Positions 1 to 5,502 of a stretch of DNA of 14,617 nucleotides are shown here, piece after piece. The notes beneath the pieces were generated by a model that had not been told where the DNA came from, did no database searches, and worked only from the letters and a program-made list of their open reading frames with translations. Positions within the stretch are counted from its first letter, which is position 1, and every line of letters begins with the position of its first letter. The stretch comes from Oscillatoria sp. Prado101 (GTDB lineage: Bacteria > Cyanobacteriota > Cyanobacteriia > Cyanobacteriales > Oscillatoriaceae): the NCBI GenBank assembly GCA_025454445.1, contig JALOOK010000032.1, positions 1-14,617 of the forward strand. The letters run 5' to 3'. A program made the translations under genes and the position numbers.

Positions 1-321
1 GTGCTGGCCGAGCCGGAGATCTTCATCATGGACGAGGCCACCAGCTCTGTCGATACCCTGACCGAAGCGTTGATCCAAAAGGGTATGGAAAACCTGATGA
101 GAGGTCGCACCAGCTTTGTCATCGCTCACCGTCTCTCCACCATCCGCCGCGCCAATCGAATTATCGTGATTGAAAATGGCCGTATCACCGAGATGGGCAC
201 CCACGCTGAATTATTACGCCTGCGTGGACACTATTACAATCTGTACACCCGCCAGTTCAGACAGGAAATGGGAGAGGAATACGAATTGTTCAAGCTCACA
301 GGCGCCGCCGCGGCGACCTAG
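1..321 (+). CDS. ABC exporter, C-terminal part of the ATPase domain (5' end outside window)
   Basis: This is the last 106 codons of an ABC transporter whose beginning lies left of the window; the GTG at base 1 is just an internal valine codon. The visible part holds the Walker B strand and catalytic glutamate (IFIMDEATSS), the D-loop (SSVDT) and the H-loop histidine in FVIAHRLST, followed by the usual ending of an exporter nucleotide-binding domain (RIIVIENGRITEMGTHAEL). The spacing fits the MsbA/lipid-A-exporter-like family, in which a membrane domain and ATPase are fused and pump lipids, peptides or drugs across the inner membrane. The substrate cannot be told from this piece. The tail after the ATPase is short (EEYELFKLTG and an alanine-rich end). 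The stop is TAG at 319-321. Confidence 0.93.
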   Translation: MLAEPEIFIMDEATSSVDTLTEALIQKGMENLMRGRTSFVIAHRLSTIRRANRIIVIENGRITEMGTHAELLRLRGHYYNLYTRQFRQEMGEEYELFKLTGAAAAT

Positions 322-379
322 ACTATACTCGAATGTTGGCGTGGCCTGCCCATGCCAACACGGCATTTTCGGGTTGCCA

Positions 380-694
380 ATGATTTCGCGCCTGCACCAA
401 AACTACAAAACATACCCTCGCCAGTTCTGGCTGATTGCTGATGCTGAGCTGATTGTGTACGGCGCTACCGAACCTGATGCTACCGTGACGATTGGCGGGC
501 GTCCGATTAAGCTGAATCCGGATGGCACCTTCCGCTTCCAGATGTCCTTCAAGGATGGACTGCTCGACTACCCGATCATGGCAGTGGCGGCTGATGGCGA
601 GCAAACTCGCTCGATCCATATGCAGTTTAGCCGCGAAACCCCATCACGGAATACTAACACTAAGGAAGAAGCTGTGCTGGAATGGGTGGGCTAA
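380..694 (+). CDS. C-terminal fragment of a DUF4912-family protein (probable truncated remnant)
   Basis: From the ATG at 380 the frame encodes 104 residues. From about residue 12 on (RQFWLIADAELIVYGATEP to the end) it matches, from memory, the conserved extreme C-terminus of the large cyanobacterial DUF4912 proteins, including the TVTIGG, LNPDGTFRFQMSF and RETPSRNTNTKEEAV segments. Those proteins are normally about 400 residues with an N-terminal SAP/Rho-like part and a DUF4912 domain; none of that is found here. The frame stays open upstream to 170, but that stretch overlaps the ABC gene in another frame and does not resemble the family. The fragment is intact and free of stops, so it is either a recent remnant of a deletion or rearrangement, or a free-standing small protein built on this tail. 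No convincing ribosome-binding site precedes the ATG. The function of the tail is unknown. Confidence 0.65.
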   Translation: MISRLHQNYKTYPRQFWLIADAELIVYGATEPDATVTIGGRPIKLNPDGTFRFQMSFKDGLLDYPIMAVAADGEQTRSIHMQFSRETPSRNTNTKEEAVLEWVG

Positions 695-695
695 A

Positions 696-741
696 GGAAA
701 TCAAGGATGAAGGCTGAATTAATTCATCCTTCTCGATTTCC
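696..741 (+). repeat. Long imperfect hairpin after the DUF4912 fragment
   Basis: Two bases after the stop codon at 692-694 begins an inverted repeat. GGAAATC (696-702) pairs with GATTTCC (735-741), and AGGATGAA (704-711) pairs with TTCATCCT (723-730). There is a 1/4-base asymmetric bulge and an 11-base loop, giving 15 base pairs in all. It lies directly upstream of a second, GC-rich hairpin, so the transcript from the left would end in two stacked stems. Confidence 0.6.
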
Positions 742-755
742 GCTTCTGAACCTTT

Positions 756-785
756 CCCCCGACAGAAGTCGGGGGATTATTATTG
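756..785 (+). terminator. GC-rich 8-bp hairpin, terminator-like
   Basis: CCCCCGAC (756-763) and GTCGGGGG (768-775) form a perfect 8-bp stem with a 4-base AGAA loop, followed by the AT-rich ATTATTATT. There is no long T-run, so it is a weak intrinsic terminator at best or mainly an RNA-stabilising stem. It sits between the DUF4912 fragment and the next gene, where a transcript end is expected. Confidence 0.5.
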
Positions 786-856
786 GAGATTTCAGCTATC
801 AGCTATCCGAGCGTCACACTTCGATATTCCTGTAAAATATAAAGCATAAAATCCCT

Positions 857-1417
857 ATGACTCCTGAAGAAATATCCCACAGCTTACAGGAAATGTTTGG
901 ATCTGCTGTTGAGATTCCTGCACCCGGTTCTTGGCAGGTAGAAACGGATAAGTTTCGCCTGTTAGTCTTGCTCTCCGATGACCAGTCTTGGCTGCGGTTT
1001 TTGCTGCCGGTCGCCCCTGCTTCGGAAGCGCAACCGTTTCTGGAACAGCTGATGGAAGCTAATTTTGATGACACACAGGAAACTCGTTACGCCCTCCACC
1101 AGGGGGTGCTGTGGGGGGTGTTTCAGCACAGCCGTTCGAATCTAATTCCAGCTGACTTTTCTTCTGCAATCAGCAGACTGTTGTCCTTGCACGAACGGGG
1201 GCTTTCTGACAGTTTCAACCGGCTGGTGGAAGTGCGCATCCGCCAGATTGTCCGGGCTGCGAAGCTTCAGGGGCAATCTCTGGAAGCGACGCTCCAGACT
1301 TTAGAGCGGTTCTATCAAGAAGGACTGATGGGCGATATGCAGCAGGGGGCTTCGTCTCGTGAAGCAACCCTGGCGGCTTGGCGGTATCAACTGGAACGGC
1401 TGTGGTCAGAAGAGTAA
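857..1417 (+). CDS. Conserved-looking protein of unknown function, possibly CesT/YbjN-like fold
   Basis: This is a 186-residue soluble protein that I do not recognise by name. It has no signal peptide and no membrane segment. The N-terminal half alternates hydrophobic strands (FRLLVLL, WLRFLLPV) with a helix (PFLEQLMEANFDD), then ALHQGVLWGVFQH and a helical ISRLLSLHERG. This strand/helix order resembles the CesT type III-secretion-chaperone or YbjN fold, used by many small bacterial chaperone-like proteins; that is an impression from pattern, not a match. The C-terminal third (about 115-186) looks all-helical and charged, ending in RLWSEE. Codon use looks like that of its neighbours. It is flanked by terminator-like hairpins upstream and a 206-base gap downstream, so it is probably a single-gene unit. 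Confidence 0.75.
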   Translation: MTPEEISHSLQEMFGSAVEIPAPGSWQVETDKFRLLVLLSDDQSWLRFLLPVAPASEAQPFLEQLMEANFDDTQETRYALHQGVLWGVFQHSRSNLIPADFSSAISRLLSLHERGLSDSFNRLVEVRIRQIVRAAKLQGQSLEATLQTLERFYQEGLMGDMQQGASSREATLAAWRYQLERLWSEE

Positions 1418-1551
1418 AACTAAGCAATTTGAGGGTTTTCCTTTTAGCTAAAAAAGGGCTTGACGGTTATATAGCAACTCTAAATGCTTCGGAAAATTAT
1501 CTCTATTGTTTCCTTTTGCCCTCCTTCACGGCGGCGGGTTTAAAAAGTTAA

Positions 1552-1580
1552 GCTCTCCATTATAACCGCTACAGGAGAGC
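1552..1580 (+). promoter_or_regulatory. Inverted repeat straddling a -10-like box upstream of the DUF2358 gene
   Basis: GCTCTCC (1552-1558) and GGAGAGC (1574-1580) are perfect inverted 7-mers separated by 15 bases. The spacer contains TATAAC (1561-1566), a good -10 candidate placed about 58 bases before the ATG at 1624. No strong -35 is visible. The geometry, with arms either side of the -10, would suit an operator for a dimeric regulator, or a stem in the leader RNA. The function is inferred. Confidence 0.3.
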
Positions 1581-1623
1581 GTCAACCCTACAATCAGCGC
1601 GGCAGAACCTGCCAAATTGCCAA

Positions 1624-2010
1624 ATGGATATCATAGACATTCTCAAACAGGACTATCAGCGATTCCCATCTGACCAGACTTACAGCATTTATGCTGAAGA
1701 TGTGTACTTTCAAGACCCGATGAACCGGTTCCGAGGTATTGAGCGCTACCGGCAAATGATCGGGTTTATCGGGACTTGGTTTATTGATATTAAGCTGGAT
1801 TTGCGCGACATCCGCCGCACCGGCAATACCATTGAAACCCGATGGACGCTCAGCTGGACTGCGCCGCTGCCCTGGAACCCCCGCATGGCCATCCCGGGCC
1901 TTAGTGAGTTAAAACTGAACGCACAGGGACTGATTGACAGCCATATCGATTACTGGGACTGTTCCCGGCTGGACGTGCTCAGGCAGCTGTTGCCGGTGAA
2001 AAATCGCTAA
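1624..2010 (+). CDS. DUF2358 family protein (SnoaL/NTF2-like fold)
   Basis: A 128-residue soluble protein with the recognisable features of DUF2358, a family found in cyanobacteria and plant plastids. It starts with a short helix (IIDILKQDYQRFP), then YSIYAEDVYFQDPMNRFRGIERYRQMI, a typical SnoaL-like cone opening. A strand with ETRWTLSWTAPLPWNPRMAI and the closing ELKLNAQGLIDSHIDYWD follow. The family has no assigned reaction; the NTF2-like cone normally binds a small ligand. No clear ribosome-binding site precedes the ATG. Only 42 bases separate its stop from the ArsA-like ATPase, so the two are probably one transcript, which would link it loosely to that gene's function. Confidence 0.88.
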   Translation: MDIIDILKQDYQRFPSDQTYSIYAEDVYFQDPMNRFRGIERYRQMIGFIGTWFIDIKLDLRDIRRTGNTIETRWTLSWTAPLPWNPRMAIPGLSELKLNAQGLIDSHIDYWDCSRLDVLRQLLPVKNR

Positions 2011-2052
2011 AGTAAATAAATGTAAAGAATTTTCAGGCGGGGTTGACTGTCC

Positions 2053-3240
2053 ATGCGTTTGATTTTGATGACCGGCAAGGGGGGGGTGGGCAAGACCTCT
2101 GTGGCAGCTGCCACCGGCTTGCGCTGTGCGGAGTTGGGCTACAAGACGCTTGTCCTGAGCACCGATCCGGCTCACTCCCTGGCAGACAGCTTTGACATGG
2201 AACTTGGCCACGATCCGCGCCCGGTTAGAAATAACCTCTGGGGAGCGGAACTGGATGCGCTGATAGAATTGGAATCGAATTGGGGCGCGGTGAAGCGCTA
2301 CATTACCCAAGTCCTGCAAGCTCGGGGGCTGGATGGGGTTCAGGCTGAAGAACTGGCGATTTTACCGGGCATGGATGAGATATTCGGCTTAGTCCGGATG
2401 AAACGTCATTACGACGAAGGGGAGTACGACGTTCTGATTATTGACTCAGCTCCCACCGGCACGGCCCTGCGACTGCTGAGTTTGCCGGAAGTCAGTGGCT
2501 GGTACATGAGGAGATTCTACAAGCCGCTGCAAGGTATATCGGTGGCGCTAAGACCACTGGTGGAGCCGATCTTCAAACCGATTGCCGGTTTTTCTCTGCC
2601 GGATAAAGAGGTGATGGACGCTCCTTATGAATTCTACGAGCAGATTGAGGCGCTGGAAAAGGTGCTGACGGACAATACCCAAACCTCGGTGCGGTTGGTG
2701 ACCAATCCTGAGAAGATGGTGATTAAGGAATCTTTACGCGCCCACGCTTATTTGAGTCTGTACAATGTGAGTACGGATTTGGTGGTGGCAAATCGGATTA
2801 TTCCTGAGTCGGTGACAGATCCGTTCTTCCAGCGCTGGAAGGAAAATCAAAAGCAGTACCGGCACGAGATTCACGAGAATTTCCGACCGCTGCCGGTGAA
2901 GGAAGTTCCCCTGTATTCGGAGGAGATGTGCGGTTTGGAGGCGCTCGACCGGCTGAAGGAGACGCTGTATGCGGATGAAGATCCGGCGCAGGTTTATTAT
3001 AAGGAAACCACGGTCAGGGTGGTGCAGGAGAAGAATCAGTACAGTTTGGAACTGTACTTGCCGGGTGTGCCTAAGGCGAATGTCCAGCTGAGCAAGACGG
3101 GGGATGAGTTGAACATCCGGATTGGGAATCACCGGCGCAATTTGGTGCTGCCACAAGCGCTGGCGGCTTTGCAGCCGGCGGGGGCGAAGATGGAGGATGA
3201 CTATCTGAAGATTCGCTTTGCTGATGCGGCTAGGGTTTAA
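2053..3240 (+). CDS. ArsA/Get3 (TRC40)-family ATPase with C-terminal Hsp20-like domain
   Basis: A 395-residue soluble ATPase. The deviant Walker A loop GKGGVGKT is at residues 8-15. The switch I motif STDPAHS is at 36-42, with D38 matching the water-activating aspartate of yeast Get3 (D57). The IIDSAPTGTALRLL segment (D131) is the switch II/Walker B region. The CxxC zinc motif of eukaryotic Get3 is absent. Residues about 321-390 (VRVVQEKNQYSLELYLPGVP onward, ending YLKIRF) form an alpha-crystallin/Hsp20-like beta-sandwich, the ArsA_HSP20 type of tail known in cyanobacterial members. The family moves clients on ATP hydrolysis: tail-anchored proteins for Get3, arsenite for ArsA. No arsenic genes are nearby, so an Hsp20-assisted protein-targeting or chaperone role is the better guess. 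It follows the DUF2358 gene and converges on dnaN across a repeat array. Confidence 0.93.
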   Translation: MRLILMTGKGGVGKTSVAAATGLRCAELGYKTLVLSTDPAHSLADSFDMELGHDPRPVRNNLWGAELDALIELESNWGAVKRYITQVLQARGLDGVQAEELAILPGMDEIFGLVRMKRHYDEGEYDVLIIDSAPTGTALRLLSLPEVSGWYMRRFYKPLQGISVALRPLVEPIFKPIAGFSLPDKEVMDAPYEFYEQIEALEKVLTDNTQTSVRLVTNPEKMVIKESLRAHAYLSLYNVSTDLVVANRIIPESVTDPFFQRWKENQKQYRHEIHENFRPLPVKEVPLYSEEMCGLEALDRLKETLYADEDPAQVYYKETTVRVVQEKNQYSLELYLPGVPKANVQLSKTGDELNIRIGNHRRNLVLPQALAALQPAGAKMEDDYLKIRFADAARV

Positions 3241-3278
3241 AGCTGATGAACGAAAGTAATTGTTCAGCATGAATGGGG

Positions 3279-3316
3279 CAAGAAACCGGGTAACTTCTGC
3301 GAAACCCGGTTTCTTG
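3279..3316. repeat. Dispersed 38-bp palindromic element, copy 1
   Basis: CAAGAAACCGGGT (3279-3291) and ACCCGGTTTCTTG (3304-3316) are perfect 13-bp inverted arms around a 12-base loop. A second copy, in the opposite orientation and with matching arms and a loop that differs by one base, lies at 11189-11222, which marks it as a member of a dispersed repeat family. Here it sits just after the ArsA-like gene, where the stem could also act as a bidirectional transcript end before dnaN. Confidence 0.8.
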
Positions 3317-3319
3317 TGT

Positions 3320-3646
3320 CTGAAGCCCAATTAAGAACTTTTGGGCTGAAGTCCAACTACGAACTTTGGGATAAAGCCCAACTACGAACCTTTTGGGCTA
3401 AAGCCCAACTACGAACTAGGGGCTGAAGCCCAATTAAGAACTTTGGGCTAAAGCCCAACTACGAACTAGGGGCTAAAGCCCAACTACGAACTAGGGGCTA
3501 AAGCCCAACTACGAACTAGGGGCTGAAGCCCAATTAAGAACTTTTGGGCTAAAGCCCAACTACGAACTAGGGGCTAAAGCCCAACTACGAACTAGGGGCT
3601 AAAGCCCAATTAAGAACTTTTGGGCCAAAGCCCAACTACGAACTTT
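3320..3646. repeat. Tandem array of 12 full 25/26-bp units plus one truncated unit
   Basis: The whole convergent gap after the palindrome is a tandem repeat. Full units begin at 3343, 3368, 3395, 3420, 3445, 3470, 3495, 3520, 3546, 3571, 3596 and 3622, after a truncated unit at about 3320. Each opens with the self-complementary GGGCT(A/G)AAGCCC, a 5-bp mini-hairpin. Two tail types follow: type A, AACTACGAACTAG, and type B, AATTAAGAACTTT(T). Type B recurs at units 0, 4, 8 and 11, which suggests growth by duplication of multi-unit blocks. The last unit ends at 3646, inside the dnaN stop codon (3645-3647). Transcribed from dnaN, the array would give an RNA of serial small hairpins. There are no unique spacers and no open frame along it. 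Confidence 0.93.
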
Positions 3647-4841
3647 ACGCTCTTACCTGCACCGGCATCACTAAAAATGTCTGTTTCTGACCGGAAAGAG
3701 GCGTCAGAATCACCGGACTTGTCATGTCATTGAGCTTTACCTTCACTTCTGAACTGGACATGGTTTTCAAAATATCCATCACATATCTGACATTGAAGGC
3801 AATTTCTTTGGGATCGTCTCCCGAAATCTGTGCCGGCAGTGCCTCGCGCCCGCTGCCAACATCCTGAGCCTCTACAGACAAATAAATCTGCTGACTGTCC
3901 CTGTCTACGCTACACTTGACAATATGGTTTTTTTGGTCAGCCAGGACTGCGATGCGCTCCAAAGCACTGAGAAACCGGCGGCGCTCCAAATTAATTTCGC
4001 TTAAGAACTGATTCGGAATCAGCATCGGGTAATTCGGGTACATCCCCTCCAGTTTTCGACTGGTCAAGCGCTGAGTTCCCAGCTCAAACACAATTTGACC
4101 CCCATCCAAATGGAGAGCGACAGGTTCAGGAGACTGTCGCATCCCTATCATCCGCTCTAGTTCCCGCAACGCTCTTGCGGGAACTGTCACTTCCAATTCT
4201 TCTGCCTCGCTGGCATCTTCATACTCTTCCTCCTCGTCTTCACTCGCGTTCGTAACTGTTTCCACCACAGCCAGCCGGTGCCCATCTGTAGCGGCAAATT
4301 CTATGCCGTCTCGATCGAGTTTCAGATGCACGCCTGAGAGTACCTGCTTTGTTTCATCGGGACTGCATGCGAACAAACAGCCGCGCAATCCTTCGATTAA
4401 AGCTTCTGGTGGCAGATAAATTGCTTTGGCTTCGCCCTCTTCAATCTCCGGAAGTGCTGGAAAATCTGCTGCTTCCATTCCCCGCACGGTGTAGCTTCCT
4501 GAACTCGAGGTCAGGGTGGCAATAATGCTTGTCTCCACCTCTTCGCTTTCTCCATCCTCGGCTCGGTCTTCGAGGGTGATTTGTCCTTCTGGCATTCTGG
4601 AAACGATCTCGTTCAAAATTTTGGCCGGCAGAGTGATTTCCCCACCCTCCTCCACTTGTGCGGCAAAACTGGTGCGAATCCCAACAGAAAGGTCAAATGC
4701 AGTCAGCTGCACCTGCTGCGTTTCTTCATCAGCGGTTAAAAGCACGTTTGCAAGCACTGGATGGGTTGGGCGAGAGGGAACGGCTCGACTCACCAGTGAG
4801 AGATTGGTACTGAGGTCACTTTGGGCACAAACCAGCTTCAT
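3645..4841 (-). CDS. dnaN: DNA polymerase III beta subunit (sliding clamp)
   Basis: A 398-residue protein that forms the ring-shaped clamp tethering the replicative polymerase to DNA. The start is the ATG at 4841 (MKLVCAQSDL), preceded on its strand by AAAGAAAGG; the frame stays open 21 codons further, but that extension lacks family likeness. Three clamp folds are visible: roughly residues 1-125 (with FDLSVGIRTSF and LPAKILNEIVSRMPEGQITLE), 130-260 (with GIEFAATDGHRLAVVE) and 265-398 (with RLTSRKLEGMYPNYPMLIP and the ending MTSPVILTPL...FLVMPVQVRA). Domain 2 carries a very acidic loop at about 200-217 (SEDEEEEYEDASEAEELE), and another acidic stretch is at 92-104; these look like clade-specific surface insertions. 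dnaA lies upstream on the same strand with the origin between. The 3' end is bounded by the tandem repeat array. Confidence 0.98.
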   Translation of the reverse strand: MKLVCAQSDLSTNLSLVSRAVPSRPTHPVLANVLLTADEETQQVQLTAFDLSVGIRTSFAAQVEEGGEITLPAKILNEIVSRMPEGQITLEDRAEDGESEEVETSIIATLTSSSGSYTVRGMEAADFPALPEIEEGEAKAIYLPPEALIEGLRGCLFACSPDETKQVLSGVHLKLDRDGIEFAATDGHRLAVVETVTNASEDEEEEYEDASEAEELEVTVPARALRELERMIGMRQSPEPVALHLDGGQIVFELGTQRLTSRKLEGMYPNYPMLIPNQFLSEINLERRRFLSALERIAVLADQKNHIVKCSVDRDSQQIYLSVEAQDVGSGREALPAQISGDDPKEIAFNVRYVMDILKTMSSSEVKVKLNDMTSPVILTPLSGQKQTFLVMPVQVRA

Positions 4842-4882
4842 AGCCTTTCTTTGGACTTGTTGAACGGACTGCACGCTATCCG

Positions 4883-4895
4883 GGCAATAATTGCC
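4883..4895 (-). promoter_or_regulatory. Small palindrome in the presumed dnaN leader
   Basis: GGCAATAATTGCC is a perfect palindrome around a central A, about 42 bases upstream of the dnaN ATG. On the minus strand a TACTAT hexamer (plus-strand 4905-4910) could be a -10 box, which would put the palindrome in the start of the leader or at an operator position. No matching -35 is visible, so this is a weak call. Confidence 0.25.
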
Positions 4896-4931
4896 TGGAA
4901 GCAAATAGTAGCATGTAGGGCGGGTGTTGGG

Positions 4932-5024
4932 TATGGGTTATGGGGCATGGGGTATGGGGCATGGGGTATGGGGCATGGGGTATGGGGCATTGGCCAGTGG
5001 GCAGTGGGCGATGGGGCAGTGGGC
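4932..5024. repeat. G-rich heptanucleotide array, strong G-quadruplex motif on + strand
   Basis: From 4939 to 4987 seven consecutive exact heptads alternate TATGGGG and CATGGGG, equivalent to three and a half copies of a 14-mer. They are preceded by a degenerate unit (4932-4938) and followed by CAGTGGG copies at 4995 and 5002 and a weaker tail. Seven G4 runs separated by three bases exactly match the classic quadruplex pattern. The array lies between the dnaN start and the DnaA boxes, within the sequence that drives dnaN or opens the origin. Confidence 0.92.
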
Positions 5025-5044
5025 CAATTATCAACTTTTCTCCT

Positions 5045-5107
5045 CAGCCCTAAGCCCTCAGCCCTCAGCCCTCAGCCCTCAGCCCTCAGCCCTCAGCCCT
5101 AACCCCT
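5045..5107. repeat. C-rich heptanucleotide array (CAGCCCT)
   Basis: Nine heptads run in register: seven exact CAGCCCT copies (5045, 5059, 5066, 5073, 5080, 5087, 5094), one AAGCCCT (5052) and one AACCCCT (5101). On the minus strand this reads AGGGCTG, with G3 runs spaced by four bases, so quadruplex potential here is on the opposite strand from the neighbouring G-rich array. It ends 12 bases before the first DnaA box. Confidence 0.92.
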
Positions 5108-5445
5108 GATCAGATTGGCTGTGGAAACTGTGGAAAAAGTTTAGAAACCGGCTTATTGCGTAAGTTTCAGCTCTTCCCTTCCTGTGGAAAACTTGTGGAA
5201 AACCAGGCCGGCTTTTCCACAGGCTGCGGTTGCTGATTGGGGTTTTCCACCGAAAATTGGGTTTTTTCCACAGATTTTACCCAGTTTTTTCCACAGGTGC
5301 GGGCAGCGTTACTGATTCTTGACAGACAATATGTTAAGTTTGCAGACTTTTAATCTGCTTGTTATATAAAGGGGGCAGAGCCTCCAGAGCAGATTTATCA
5401 GGCAGATACTGGGAACGATGGTACGAAAAAACTAGAGCAAATTAA
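5108..5445. other. oriC: Chromosomal replication origin (oriC) with eight DnaA boxes
   Basis: Eight 9-mers of the cyanobacterial DnaA-box type TTTTCCACA lie within 176 bases. In TGTGGAAAA orientation: 5120-5128 (last base C), 5129-5137, 5183-5191 and 5194-5202; the first two touch end to end. In TTTTCCACA orientation: 5213-5221, 5243-5251 (last base C), 5264-5272 and 5287-5295. All the left boxes thus face all the right ones. The stretch 5296-5445 has AT-rich parts (TTTTAATCTGCTTGTTATATAAA near 5347-5369 in shortened form TTATATAAA) and is a candidate unwinding region, though the C-rich/G-rich arrays on the other side also border the boxes. The placement between dnaA and dnaN is the classic bacterial arrangement. 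The exact unwinding site is inferred. Confidence 0.92.
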
Positions 5446-5502
5446 ATGCATAAATCCGCTACGGACGCTCTCCTAACGGGTTTGATAGAGCCGGAGACTA
5501 GA

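Noticed and set aside
170..379. Longer start for the DUF4912 fragment
   Set aside because: This part overlaps the ABC gene in another frame and encodes nothing resembling the family; similarity begins only after 400.
1459..1490. Promoter starting with TTGACG at 1460
   Set aside because: No -10 of acceptable quality lies at 16-18 bases; the TATAAC at 1561 is a better candidate.
2734..3330. Long antisense frame over the ArsA-like gene
   Set aside because: Shadow of a codon-biased gene; the + strand protein has clear motifs and the antisense product has none.
3320..3646. CRISPR-like array
   Set aside because: Units are contiguous 25/26-bp repeats without unique spacers between them, and no cas genes are present.
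4842..4904. N-terminal extension of dnaN by 21 codons
   Set aside because: The added residues lack clamp similarity; MKLVCAQSDL at 4841 is the typical family start and has AAAGAAAGG upstream.
4821..5109. Open frames on the + strand through the heptad arrays
   Set aside because: They translate simple repeats (GYGAWGMG, SALSPQP) and run antisense to dnaN; they are by-products of a 7-bp period, which keeps all frames open.
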